DNA from: an uncultured Desulfovibrio sp.
GTDB taxonomy: Bacteria; Desulfobacterota; Desulfovibrionia; Desulfovibrionales; Desulfovibrionaceae
Assembly: GCA_937926875.1 (NCBI GenBank)
Contig: CALBAX010000043.1
Location: forward strand, 3,092-67,091
Reading direction: 5' to 3'
Length of the DNA: 64,000 nucleotides
The notes beneath the pieces are model-generated. The model made no database searches and was not told the origin of the DNA. It saw only the letters and a program-made list of their open reading frames with translations. Within the stretch, counting starts at the first letter, position 1. Each line of letters opens with the position of its first letter. This document shows positions 1 through 8,449 of this stretch, piece by piece. Made by a program: the position numbers and the translations under genes.

Positions 1-97
1 CATAATCATCATGATAAAATCCTATATATTTACTTTGAAAGTATGCAACAATAAATACAAATAGAAATACAATAAAATCACTTCTCTTTGATAGCAT
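1..97 (-). CDS. N-terminal part of an AT-rich membrane protein gene (cut by window edge)
   Basis: An open frame reads leftward from an ATG to the first base of the window, 32 codons without a stop. It is preceded by a strong Shine-Dalgarno GGAGGG (positions 103-108 on the complement), five bases before the ATG. The translation opens MLSKRSDFIVFLFVFIVAYF, a charged tip then a hydrophobic segment, so the product is probably membrane anchored or exported. Codons are strongly AT-rich (mostly TTT, ATT, GTA), unlike the GC-rich genes to the right, which may indicate horizontal acquisition. Function cannot be told from 32 residues. It diverges from hemB. Confidence 0.6.
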   Translation of the reverse strand, partial: MLSKRSDFIVFLFVFIVAYFQSKYIGFYHDDY

Positions 98-109
98 AGC
101 AACCCTCCT

Positions 110-418
110 CTTACAATAACAAATTAGCATAGTGGATTGACAAATCAACTATATTTTTATCTAAGTATTTTCATTATATATCCGTATCTCACCCCGCCTT
201 GCATGCCTGCAATCACAGTGGTGACCGGCGGCTTTTCCCTTGTGGCGTTTTGCGCTATGGTGGCCTTCTCATCGGAAGGCCCCGTCCCCTGCCGCCCGGC
301 GGCATGAGGGCGCAGGCATTTCCGCGCGCCAATCCTTCCTGCGGCCCCGGCGGGCCGGGACGGACTGTCGCTGTCCTCCCCAAACACAACCGCGGCATCG
401 CCGCATCGAGGTAGAACC
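110..418. promoter_or_regulatory. Divergent AT-rich promoter region and hemB leader
   Basis: The first 80 bases are AT-rich and hold a TTGACA at about 137-142, a possible -35 element. The remaining ~220 bases before hemB are GC-rich and no convincing open frame with a ribosome binding site was found. The hemB Shine-Dalgarno is GAGGTAG just before its ATG. No RNA fold was recognised. Confidence 0.3.
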
Positions 419-1408
419 ATGTCCCAATCCTTCCATCGCGGCAGACGTTTGCGCTGGACCCCCGAGATCCGCAGCATGGTGCGCGAGACCCCGCCCCTGC
501 TGGCCGAAGACCTCATCATGCCCTACTTTGTGGTGGAGACCGAAGACCAGTCCTTCCGCAAGGAGATCGGCGCCATGCCCGGCCAGTACCAGCTTTCGCT
601 GGCCGAGCTGGAAAAGCAGGTGGAAAAGGCCGTGGATGACGGCCTGAAGTCCGTTATCCTCTTCGGCATCCCGGCCGTGAAGGACGAAAAGGCCAGCGGC
701 GCCTACGCCGAAGACGGTATCGTACAGGAAGCCGTGCGCCGCCTCAAGCATCGCTGGCCCTCGCTCTACGTCATCACCGACGTGTGCCTGTGCGAATACA
801 TGAGCCACGGTCACTGCGGCATCCTGACCCCCGGCGGTGCGGTGCTCAACGACCCCACCCTGGAACTGCTGGCCAAGACCGCCGTGAGCCATGCCGCCGC
901 CGGTGCCGACATGGTGGCCCCCTCCGACATGATGGACGGCCGCGTGGCCGCCATCCGTCATGCCCTGGACGAATCCGGCCTGGTCATGGTGCCCATCATG
1001 TCCTACGCCGTGAAGTACGCCTCGGCCTTCTACGGTCCCTTCCGTGAGGCCGCCGAATCCGCTCCGGCCTGCGGCGACCGCAAGAGCTACCAGATGGATC
1101 CCGGCAACGCCCGTGAAGCCATCATCGAGGCCCTGGCCGACCTGGACGAAGGCGCCGACTGCCTCATCGTCAAGCCCGCCGGCCCCTACATGGACATCAT
1201 CCGCCAGGTGCGCGACGCCGTGAACGTGCCCCTGTGCGCCTATCAGGTCAGCGGCGAATACAGCATGATCCGCGCCGCCGGCCTCAATGGCTGGATCAAC
1301 GAGGAAGCCGTGATGCTGGAAAGCCTGCTGGGCATGAAGCGCGCCGGCGCCAAGATGATCATCACCTATTTCACCGAGACCCTGCTCAAGCAAAGGCTGG
1401 TGCGCTGA
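419..1408 (+). CDS. hemB: Delta-aminolevulinic acid dehydratase (porphobilinogen synthase)
   Basis: This cytoplasmic enzyme condenses two 5-aminolevulinate molecules into porphobilinogen, the first common step to siroheme, heme and cobalamin. The 329 residues match the usual family length. Family signatures seen are the VCLCEYMSHGHCG metal-site region, the Schiff-base lysine stretch around PIMSYAVKYASAFYGPFR, and VKPAGPYMDIIR followed by YQVSGEYSMI near the C-terminus. The start ATG has GAGGTAG about five bases upstream. The stop codon overlaps the next ATG (TGATG), so translation is coupled to ahbD. The hemB-ahbD-ahbB order agrees with the known arrangement in Desulfovibrio vulgaris and points to the siroheme-dependent heme route. 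Confidence 0.96.
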   Translation: MSQSFHRGRRLRWTPEIRSMVRETPPLLAEDLIMPYFVVETEDQSFRKEIGAMPGQYQLSLAELEKQVEKAVDDGLKSVILFGIPAVKDEKASGAYAEDGIVQEAVRRLKHRWPSLYVITDVCLCEYMSHGHCGILTPGGAVLNDPTLELLAKTAVSHAAAGADMVAPSDMMDGRVAAIRHALDESGLVMVPIMSYAVKYASAFYGPFREAAESAPACGDRKSYQMDPGNAREAIIEALADLDEGADCLIVKPAGPYMDIIRQVRDAVNVPLCAYQVSGEYSMIRAAGLNGWINEEAVMLESLLGMKRAGAKMIITYFTETLLKQRLVR

Positions 1409-2607
1409 TGCATGACGCAAAGCACATGCCGGGCCATCCCGGCGGCATGGGGGGACACCCCGGCGGCCATCCCGGGGGCGCGGGTGCCCATCCCGGCGGT
1501 CATCCGGGCGGAGCGCCCGGGCACAAGATGGTGCGCACCCTTGAGGACGGCACGCCCGCCTGCAAGCTCATCGCCTGGGAAGTGACCCGCTCCTGCAACC
1601 TGGCCTGCAAGCACTGCCGCGCCGAGGCCCACCCGGAACCCTATCCGGGCGAGTTCTCCACCGAAGAGGCCAAGGCCCTCATCGACACTTTCCCCCAGGT
1701 GGGCAACCCCATCATCATCTTCACCGGCGGCGATCCCATGATGCGCCCCGATGTCTATGAACTGGTGGCCTATGCCCATGCCAAGGGGCTGACCTGCGCC
1801 TTCTCGCCCAACGGCACCCTGATCACGCCCGAGCTGGCCCGCAAGATCAAGGAGGCCGGCGTCAACCGCTGCTCCATCTCCATCGACGGCGCCGACGCCG
1901 CCAGCCACGACGAGTTCCGCGGCGTGCCCGGGGCCTTCGACGCCTCCATGCGCGGCATCGAATACCTCAAGCAGGCCGGGGTGCCCTTCCAGATCAACAC
2001 CACGGTCACGCGCAACAACCTGCACAGCTTCAAGGACATCTTCCATCTGTGCGAGCGCATCGGCGCGGCCGCCTGGCATATCTTCCTGCTGGTGCCCATG
2101 GGCCGGGCCTCTGGCCTGGCCGACCAGGTCATCAGCGCCGAGGAATACGAGGACGTGCTGCACTGGCTCTACGACTTCCGCAAGACCACCAGCATGCACC
2201 TCAAGGCCACCTGCGCGCCGCACTACTACCGCATCATGCGCCAGCGCGCCCATGAGGAAGGCGTTGCCGTCACGCCCGAGACCTTCGGCATGGACGCCAT
2301 GACCCGCGGCTGTCTGGGCGGCACGGGCTTCTGCTTCATCAGCCATACCGGCCAGGTGCAGCCCTGCGGCTATCTGGAACTGGACTGCGGCAACGTCCGT
2401 GAGACGCCCTTCCCCGAGATCTGGCGCAACAGCAAGTACTTCCGCCAGTTCCGCGACCAGAAGTGCTACGAGGGCAAGTGCGGCGTGTGCGAGTTCCACA
2501 AGGTCTGTGGCGGCTGCCGCGCCCGCGCCTGGAGCATGAACGGCAACCATATGGCCGAAGAGCCCCTGTGTACCTATCAGCCCAAGCGCGCCACGGGCGC
2601 AAAGTGA
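1408..2607 (+). CDS. ahbD: Radical SAM heme b synthase AhbD (Fe-coproporphyrin III decarboxylase)
   Basis: In the alternative heme pathway AhbD oxidatively decarboxylates the two propionates of Fe-coproporphyrin III to vinyl groups, giving heme b. The 399-residue protein carries the radical SAM motif CNLACKHC (Cys63, Cys67, Cys70) and a TGGDPMMRPD stretch. The C-terminal SPASM/twitch-like cysteine set lies in CLGGTGFC, PCGYLELDC and CGVCEFHKVCGGC, for an auxiliary 4Fe-4S cluster. The ATG overlaps the hemB stop. The first 40 residues are an unusual Gly/Pro/His tail with five HPGG units before the conserved core. AhbC, the related deacetylase, is the alternative; the WEVTRSCNLACKHCRAEA context and position between hemB and ahbB favour AhbD. 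Confidence 0.85.
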   Translation: MHDAKHMPGHPGGMGGHPGGHPGGAGAHPGGHPGGAPGHKMVRTLEDGTPACKLIAWEVTRSCNLACKHCRAEAHPEPYPGEFSTEEAKALIDTFPQVGNPIIIFTGGDPMMRPDVYELVAYAHAKGLTCAFSPNGTLITPELARKIKEAGVNRCSISIDGADAASHDEFRGVPGAFDASMRGIEYLKQAGVPFQINTTVTRNNLHSFKDIFHLCERIGAAAWHIFLLVPMGRASGLADQVISAEEYEDVLHWLYDFRKTTSMHLKATCAPHYYRIMRQRAHEEGVAVTPETFGMDAMTRGCLGGTGFCFISHTGQVQPCGYLELDCGNVRETPFPEIWRNSKYFRQFRDQKCYEGKCGVCEFHKVCGGCRARAWSMNGNHMAEEPLCTYQPKRATGAK

Positions 2608-2613
2608 GCGAGC

Positions 2614-3111
2614 ATGACGGACGCCCCTGAATACTGCGGTCCCCACACCGCACAGGAAGCCCTGGACGAGACCGACCGCCGCCTGCTGGACATCATCCAG
2701 ACGGCCTTCCCCCTGACGCCCCGCCCCTATGCCGACCTGGGCACGCTGCTGGGCATCCCCGAGGAAGAAGCCCTGGAGCGCGTGCGCAGCCTGCGCGAGC
2801 GGCGCATCATCCGCCGCCTGGGCGCCAACTTCCAGTCCAACAAGCTGGGATTCGTCTCCACCCTCTGCGCGGCCAAGGTGCCCGATGACAGGATGGACGA
2901 CTTCGTGCGCGAAGTGAACGCCCGTCCCGGCATCACGCACAACTACCTGCGCGAGCACAACTACAACGTCTGGTTCACGCTCATCAGCCCCTCGCGGGAA
3001 GACGAGCGCGCCACGCTGGACGACATCACGGCCCGTACGGGCATCCCCATCCTCAACCTGCCCGCCACGCGTTTGTTCAAGATCCGCGTGGACTTCCGCA
3101 TGCAGGACTGA
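2614..3111 (+). CDS. ahbB: Siroheme decarboxylase subunit, AhbB-type (Lrp/AsnC fold)
   Basis: AhbA and AhbB together decarboxylate siroheme to 12,18-didecarboxysiroheme, the entry step of the alternative heme pathway. The 165-residue protein has the two parts of this family. An Lrp/AsnC-like winged helix occupies about residues 15-70 (DRRLLDIIQTAFPLTPRPYA, then RVRSLRERRIIRRLGANF). An AsnC-type alpha/beta domain follows (PGITHNYLREHNYNVWFT, GIPILNLPATRLFKIRVDF). It starts seven bases after ahbD. Whether it is the A or B subunit rests on gene order as known in D. vulgaris; the partner is not in this window. A strong terminator closes the operon. Confidence 0.8.
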   Translation: MTDAPEYCGPHTAQEALDETDRRLLDIIQTAFPLTPRPYADLGTLLGIPEEEALERVRSLRERRIIRRLGANFQSNKLGFVSTLCAAKVPDDRMDDFVREVNARPGITHNYLREHNYNVWFTLISPSREDERATLDDITARTGIPILNLPATRLFKIRVDFRMQD

Positions 3112-3130
3112 GACCCGTTCCCGACGCTGG

Positions 3131-3158
3131 GGGGAGGCCGCAAGGCCTCCCCTTTTTT
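3131..3158 (+). terminator. Rho-independent terminator of hemB-ahbDB
   Basis: A perfect nine-base-pair stem (GGGGAGGCC / GGCCTCCCC) with a GCAA loop is followed by six T residues, about 20 bases after the ahbB stop. Confidence 0.92.
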
Positions 3159-3370
3159 GTCTGATCCTGCCGCCGCTGCCCGTGGCGCTCCGCCACCGCT
3201 CCCCAGGGGGCCCTTGCTCCCCCTTGAGCTCCGCCGGGGCCTGTGCTAACACCTCAGCATCAGTTGTTGAAAATTCGTTTCATCTTACGGCCATGCGGAT
3301 TTCCAGCCCCGTACCGCTCCGGGACGGCCTGGAGGTCCGCCTGCTTTTCTTCTCTTTTTCTTTCGCGATC

Positions 3371-3398
3371 CTGTCCTAAAATGTCACAGAATTGTCAC
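3371..3398 (+). promoter_or_regulatory. Pho-box-like direct repeats upstream of ppk1
   Basis: Three TGTC-centred repeats lie in tandem: CTGTCCT at 3371, ATGTCAC at 3381 and TTGTCAC at 3392. The last two are 11 bases apart, the spacing of PhoB half-sites (seven-base repeats with four-base spacers). They sit about 50 bases before the preferred ppk1 start. PhoB control of ppk is known in other bacteria; here it is inferred from the pattern only. Confidence 0.5.
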
Positions 3399-3447
3399 AA
3401 CCATGCAGCAGTATTCCGGGAACAGCTACGCGCACAAGGAGAGCGGC

Positions 3448-5601
3448 ATGACCTCCCAGATAGTCCTCAAATATCCCGAGCAACCCTGCTCGCCCGAAGA
3501 CATGCAGGACCTTTCCTGCCCCAACCTTTTCCTCAACCGGGAAATCAACTGGCTGGATTTCAACGCCAAGGTCCTGGACGAGGCCCTCTCGCCCCAGCAG
3601 CCCTTGCTGGAACAGCTCAAATTCCTTGCCATTTTTTATAACAACCTTGATGAATTCTTCATGGTCCGCGTGGCCAACATCCTGCGCCAGTACCGCAACG
3701 GCGCGCCCAACGGTTCGGCCGACCGCATCACGCCGGCCAAGCAGCTGGCCGAGATCCGCCGCCGTACCCTGCTGCTGACCTCACGCGCGCAGAGCCACTG
3801 GCTCAAGAACCTGGCCCCGCAGCTGGTGGACAGGGGCGTGCATATCGTGCGCTACACCGACCTTTCGGAAAAACAGCGCCGCTTCCTGGACGGCTATTTC
3901 CGCAACGAGATCTATCCCGTGCTCACGCCCCAGGCCATCGACCCCGGGCACCCCTTCCCCACCATCTCCACCACCTGCCTGAATTTCATCATCCATCTGC
4001 GCAACCGCGACAACGAATCGCGCTTCGTGCGCCTGAAGTGCCCCAACAACCTTTCGCGCTTCATCTTCATCCCGCGCAACAAGGAGGCCAAGACCTACGC
4101 CTCCCTGGGCTTCGACCCCAACGTGCGCGGCGACGACATCGTGCTGCTGGAAGACCTCATGGCCCAGTATCTGGAGCTGCTCTTCCCCGGCCATACGGTG
4201 GTCAGCTCCGCCCTGTTCCGCATCACCCGCAACACCGACCTGGAGATCGAAGAGGACGAGGCCGACGACCTGCTGGAAGCCGTGCGCGACCTGGTGGAAC
4301 AACGCCGCTTCGGCGACGTGGTGCGGCTGGAGATCGCCCACAAGGCCTCGCGCGAGCTGGTGGACTTTCTGGCCCGGCGCCTGCGCCTGCAACCTTTCCA
4401 GATCTACCGCATCAAGGGGCCCATGGGCTTTTCCGAGTTCATGACCCTCTATAATGTGGACCGCCCCCAGCTCAAGACGCCCGCCATCCAGGGGCACATC
4501 TCGCGCCTGTTCCAGGAAGGCGACATGTTCGGCCACCTGCGCAAGCGGGACGTGGTGCTCTTCCACCCCTACGACAGCTTCAAGGCCGTGCTGGACTTCA
4601 TCCGCCGCGCCTGCGAGGATCCCAACGTCCTGGCCATCAAGCAGACCCTGTACCGCGCGGGCAACGACTCGCCCATCGTGCGCGCCCTCATCGAGGCCCG
4701 GCGCCGCGGCAAGCAGGTGGTGGCCGTGGTGGAGCTCAAGGCCCGTTTCGACGAGGAACGCAACATCACCTGGGCCGAAGAGCTGGAAAAGGAAGGCGTC
4801 AACGTGGTCTACGGCTTCATCGGCCTGAAGGTGCACGCCAAGCTCTGCCTGGTGGTGCGCCGCGAAGCCGGCCACATCACGCGCTATGTCCACATCGGCA
4901 CGGGCAACTACAATGCCTCCACGGCCAAGATCTACACGGACATGGGCCTCATCACCTCCAATGAGGACATCTGCGCCGACGTCACCGACCTGTTCAACGT
5001 CATGACCGGCTATGCGGACCGAGACCTGTACCGCAAGCTGCTGGTCTCGCCCCAGGCCATGCGCGGCCCGCTCATGGAGATGATCCGCCGCGAGATAGAG
5101 CTGCACAAGCGCTACGGCAACGGCGAGATCATCTTCAAATGCAACCAGCTGGTGGACGCGGGCATCATCCGCGCCCTGTACCGGGCCTCCATGGCCGGTG
5201 TGCGCGTGCGTTTGCAGGTGCGCGGCATCTGCTGTCTGCGCCCCGGCCTGCCGGGCATCAGCGAAAACATCACGGTCACCAGCATCGTGGGGCGCTTCCT
5301 GGAGCATTCGCGCATCTACTGGTTCCATGCCAACGGCGAAGACATCATGTACATCGGCAGCGCGGACCTCATGCCGCGCAACCTCGACCACCGCATCGAG
5401 GTCCTGGCCCCCATCCTCGATCCCGAGCTGCGCCGCAAGATCCGCGAGGACATCCTCGAAGTCCACCTGGCGGACAACGTCCAGACCTGGCAGTTGCAGG
5501 CCGACGCCACCTACACCCGGCTCAAGCCCGCCAGCAAGGAAGCTGCCGTCAACGCGCAGGAACGCATGATCACCCAACACATCACCAGGGACGCTATCTG
5601 A
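3448..5601 (+). CDS. ppk1: Polyphosphate kinase 1
   Basis: PPK1 reversibly polymerises the gamma-phosphate of ATP into inorganic polyphosphate, usually at the inner face of the membrane. The protein has the family's N-terminal helical part (FLNREINWLDFNAKVLDEA and YNNLDEFFMVRVA), a middle domain, and two phospholipase-D-like C-terminal domains. The expected active-site histidines are His463 (in LKVHAKLCLVV) and His482 (in VHIGTGNYN), 19 residues apart as in the E. coli enzyme. An in-frame ATG lies 45 bases upstream, but AAGGAG at 3436-3441 places the start here, giving 717 residues. A Pho-box-like array precedes it, and the HD-domain gene and ppx follow closely, so this is a polyphosphate operon. 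Confidence 0.95.
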   Translation: MTSQIVLKYPEQPCSPEDMQDLSCPNLFLNREINWLDFNAKVLDEALSPQQPLLEQLKFLAIFYNNLDEFFMVRVANILRQYRNGAPNGSADRITPAKQLAEIRRRTLLLTSRAQSHWLKNLAPQLVDRGVHIVRYTDLSEKQRRFLDGYFRNEIYPVLTPQAIDPGHPFPTISTTCLNFIIHLRNRDNESRFVRLKCPNNLSRFIFIPRNKEAKTYASLGFDPNVRGDDIVLLEDLMAQYLELLFPGHTVVSSALFRITRNTDLEIEEDEADDLLEAVRDLVEQRRFGDVVRLEIAHKASRELVDFLARRLRLQPFQIYRIKGPMGFSEFMTLYNVDRPQLKTPAIQGHISRLFQEGDMFGHLRKRDVVLFHPYDSFKAVLDFIRRACEDPNVLAIKQTLYRAGNDSPIVRALIEARRRGKQVVAVVELKARFDEERNITWAEELEKEGVNVVYGFIGLKVHAKLCLVVRREAGHITRYVHIGTGNYNASTAKIYTDMGLITSNEDICADVTDLFNVMTGYADRDLYRKLLVSPQAMRGPLMEMIRREIELHKRYGNGEIIFKCNQLVDAGIIRALYRASMAGVRVRLQVRGICCLRPGLPGISENITVTSIVGRFLEHSRIYWFHANGEDIMYIGSADLMPRNLDHRIEVLAPILDPELRRKIREDILEVHLADNVQTWQLQADATYTRLKPASKEAAVNAQERMITQHITRDAI

Positions 5602-5619
5602 TCCCAAGGAGCTTTCATC

Positions 5620-6693
5620 ATGGCTACCAAAAAACGCCCCGCCGGCAATCCCGGCAGCAGCACCAGCCGCAGCCGGCAGCAGCGCCAGGGGCAGGCCGCT
5701 ACCCCCGCCGCCGCTGCTCCCCGTAACGACAGCGCCGGTCCCCTCCAGCCTTCCCTGCCCGGGGACGCTGCGCCGCAGCCCGCTCCCGAAGCCGCCGAAG
5801 CGCCTTCCGTGACGGCAGCCGTCGCGGAAGTGCCCGCCCCGGAACAGGCGAAGGAAAGCACGGCCGCTGCCCCCGAAGTGCAGGCAAGCTGCCCTGAAGA
5901 AGCGGTGAAGGAAGAAGCGGTCCCCGCCGAAGAGCCCGTGACGGCGCAGGAAGCTCCGGCGCAGGACGCCGGAGCGGTGCAGGAAGCCGACGCCCCCCGG
6001 AAGAAAGCCAGGAAAAAGGAAGAAAAGAAGGCCAGGACGGGCAAGAAGCGCGTCAAGGTCGCCGGTCCCGAAACGGCCGATGCCGCCCACGACTGGACGC
6101 CCCTGCCCTGCGAGGCCCTGCTGGAGCATCTGCTGCCGGGCAGCCCCGAGCTGGAGGCCACCCGCCGTCACGGCCAGCATGTGGCCCATCTGGCGGAACA
6201 GCTCTTCGACCAGCTCCAGCCCCTGCACGGTCTGGACAGCCGCTGGCTCTACCGCCTGCGCATCGCCTGCTGCCTGCATGACATCGGTTTCGCTTCCGGG
6301 CGCAAGGGCCACCACAAAAAGGGCATGCGCATCGTGGAGCAGGACACCAGCCTGGCCCTGCTGCCCGAAGACCGCTCCCTGGTGGCCCAGCTCGTCCGGT
6401 ATCACCGCAAGGCCTGGCCCGCCATGCGCCACCGTCGTTTCGCCGCCCTGGGCAAGAAGGACCGCGAGGCCCTGAACAAGGCCGCGGCCCTCATCCGCAT
6501 GGCCGACGCTCTGGATTACCGCCACATGGAAGCCGTGCGCGACGTGGCCATCGACCTCCAGCCCGGCAAGGTGGTGCTGACCCTGAGCGGCGCCCAGGAC
6601 TGCGCCCCCGAGCAGGACCGCCTGCTGGTCAAGGGCGATCTGTTCATGCACATCTTTGGCGTGGAGCTGGAGTGCGTATGTCCCATCCTGTAG
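5620..6693 (+). CDS. HD-domain protein with long disordered Ala/Glu/Pro/Lys-rich N-terminus
   Basis: The first ~150 of 357 residues are low-complexity, rich in Ala, Glu, Pro and Lys, ending in a very basic patch (KKARKKEEKKARTGKKR). The rest is an HD phosphohydrolase-like domain, with LRIACCLHDIGFASG as the HD pair and a conserved LVRYHRKAWP and IRMADALDYRH further on. This part resembles the C-terminal HD domain of the ppx product encoded next: compare YHRKAWP with FHRKRPS, and RMADALD with LAERMD. AAGGAG at 5606 sets the start. It overlaps ppx by 16 bases, so the two are translationally coupled. Position between ppk1 and ppx suggests a role in polyphosphate or (p)ppGpp-linked metabolism. 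The basic tail could bind polyphosphate, which is inference. Confidence 0.8.
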   Translation: MATKKRPAGNPGSSTSRSRQQRQGQAATPAAAAPRNDSAGPLQPSLPGDAAPQPAPEAAEAPSVTAAVAEVPAPEQAKESTAAAPEVQASCPEEAVKEEAVPAEEPVTAQEAPAQDAGAVQEADAPRKKARKKEEKKARTGKKRVKVAGPETADAAHDWTPLPCEALLEHLLPGSPELEATRRHGQHVAHLAEQLFDQLQPLHGLDSRWLYRLRIACCLHDIGFASGRKGHHKKGMRIVEQDTSLALLPEDRSLVAQLVRYHRKAWPAMRHRRFAALGKKDREALNKAAALIRMADALDYRHMEAVRDVAIDLQPGKVVLTLSGAQDCAPEQDRLLVKGDLFMHIFGVELECVCPIL

Positions 6694-8291
6694 CCCCGGA
6701 TCAGGCGGGGCCTGACGGGGAACGCGTCATCGGCATCATCGACCTGGGCAGCAACTCGCTGCGCCTGATGCTGGTGCGCATCCTGCCCGACGGCTCGCAC
6801 ACGGTCCTCAACCAGGTCAAGAACATGGTGCGCCTGGGCGAAGGCGCCTTCGAAACGGGCCATCTGCGTGAAGAGAGCATGGCCCGGACCATCAACGTCC
6901 TGCGCGGCATGGCCGAGATGTGCGCCGTCTACGGCGCCTCGGAGGTCATCGCCATCGCCACGGCCGCCGTGCGCGACGCGGCCAACGGCCCGGACTTCAT
7001 GCGCCGGGTCAAAGAGAAGACCGGCATCGACTTCCGCGTGGTCTCCGGCCGCGAAGAGGCCCGCCTCATCTATCTGGGCGTCTCCAGCGGTCTGGCCCAC
7101 ACCGGGAGCCTGCGCCTGTTCATCGACATCGGTGGCGGCAGCACCGAGCTGGTGGTGGGCAATTCCGAGGAATACCGCAACCTCGATTCCCTCAAGATGG
7201 GCTGCGTGCGCCTGTCCAACCTTTTCTTCGACAAGGACTCCGGCACCATCTCGGCCAAGCGCTACGCCGCCCTGCAGAACTACATCCGCAACAATGCCCT
7301 GCGCTCGTTCCAGCGCATAGCGGACTTCGTCATCGAAGAAGCCGTGGCCAGCTCCGGTACGGCCCAGAACCTGGCCGAGATCGCCGCCGCCCTGGATGCC
7401 GAGGACGCCGCGCGCACGGGCCGGGCCCCGCAGGAGTCCCGCGAGGTGCTCAGCTACGGCGGCCTGCGCCGGGCCGTCAAGGAGCTGTGCGGCCGCACCC
7501 TCAAGGAACGCCGCAGCGTGCCCGGCATCAATCCCAACCGTGCCGACGTCATCGTGGCCGGTGCGGCCATCCTCCAGACCATCATGGAGGACCAGGGCTT
7601 CGACAGCGTGCGCATCAGCAACCGCAACCTGCAGAACGGCATCCTGGTGGATTACCTCTCCACCCGCATGCCCCACGCCGACGGCAGCTTCCATCCCGTG
7701 CGCAAGGAGAGCGTGCTGCATCTGGCGCGGCGCTGCCGCTTCGAGGAGCGCCACTCCCGCCATGTGTCGCGCCTGGCCCTGGACCTGTTCGACAGTGCCA
7801 AGGCCATGGGCCTGCACAACTCCGGCGACCTGGCCCGCGAGCTGCTGCACTATGCGGCCCTGCTGCACGACATCGGCATCTTCATCTCCTTCTCGCGCCA
7901 CAATGCCCACAGTCACTACCTGATCCGCAACACCGAACTGCTGGGCTTCACCCGCCGCGAAGTGGACATCATGGCCGCCCTGACCTACTTCCACCGCAAG
8001 CGCCCCTCCAAGAGGGTGCCGCTCTTCATGGAATTCGACCAGGAGACCCGCGAGGAGATCCGCCTGCTCTCCCTCTTCCTGCTGCTGGCCGAGCGCATGG
8101 ACAAGAGCCATCGCCAGATCGTGCGCACCGTCCGCTTCGAGGCCCGCAAGGAAGGCGGCCTGCAACTCTCGCTGCGCGCCCCCGAGGAATGCCCCATCGA
8201 ACTGGATCTGGTGCGCGGCAGCGCCAAACTGGTGCGCAAGGTCTTCCGGCAGGAGATCCCCGTGGAGGTGGTCAGCAGCTTCCGCCGCTGA
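6678..8291 (+). CDS. ppx: Exopolyphosphatase / guanosine pentaphosphate phosphatase (Ppx/GppA)
   Basis: This enzyme removes terminal phosphates from polyphosphate or converts pppGpp to ppGpp. The 537-residue protein has the ASKHA-fold signatures IIDLGSNSLRLMLV near residue 20, ATAAVRDAANG, and LFIDIGGGSTELVVG, then a C-terminal HD domain (ALLHDIGIFISFSRHNAHSHYLI). ATG is preferred; an in-frame GTG six bases upstream is an alternative. It overlaps the preceding HD gene by 16 bases, which couples synthesis of both. The domain order equals long Ppx/GppA proteins such as E. coli Ppx. Polyphosphate versus pppGpp preference cannot be told from sequence. Confidence 0.92.
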   Translation: MSHPVAPDQAGPDGERVIGIIDLGSNSLRLMLVRILPDGSHTVLNQVKNMVRLGEGAFETGHLREESMARTINVLRGMAEMCAVYGASEVIAIATAAVRDAANGPDFMRRVKEKTGIDFRVVSGREEARLIYLGVSSGLAHTGSLRLFIDIGGGSTELVVGNSEEYRNLDSLKMGCVRLSNLFFDKDSGTISAKRYAALQNYIRNNALRSFQRIADFVIEEAVASSGTAQNLAEIAAALDAEDAARTGRAPQESREVLSYGGLRRAVKELCGRTLKERRSVPGINPNRADVIVAGAAILQTIMEDQGFDSVRISNRNLQNGILVDYLSTRMPHADGSFHPVRKESVLHLARRCRFEERHSRHVSRLALDLFDSAKAMGLHNSGDLARELLHYAALLHDIGIFISFSRHNAHSHYLIRNTELLGFTRREVDIMAALTYFHRKRPSKRVPLFMEFDQETREEIRLLSLFLLLAERMDKSHRQIVRTVRFEARKEGGLQLSLRAPEECPIELDLVRGSAKLVRKVFRQEIPVEVVSSFRR

Positions 8292-8320
8292 TCCTGCACA
8301 CCTCGCCCGCACAGGATGCC

Positions 8321-8352
8321 AGGGGCCCCGCACGACGCGGGGTCCTTTTTTT
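8321..8352 (+). terminator. Terminator of the polyphosphate operon
   Basis: GC-rich hairpin (GGGCCCCGC with GCGGGGTCC, one G-T pair, ACGAC loop) is followed by seven T residues, about 30 bases after the ppx stop. Confidence 0.85.
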
Positions 8353-8449
8353 CACAGGAGCGGACGACGGCCGTCACAGCTCCGCCATGCATCGGGGCAC
8401 AGGCCGGTGTATCCTGCCGGGAACGATACCTTTCCCGGAGGTCTTGCCC

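Noticed and set aside
3781..6651. Very long open frame (956 codons) on the minus strand
   Set aside because: It is antisense to ppk1 and the HD gene, with His/Gly/Val-rich composition expected from the complement of GC-rich codons and no ribosome site.
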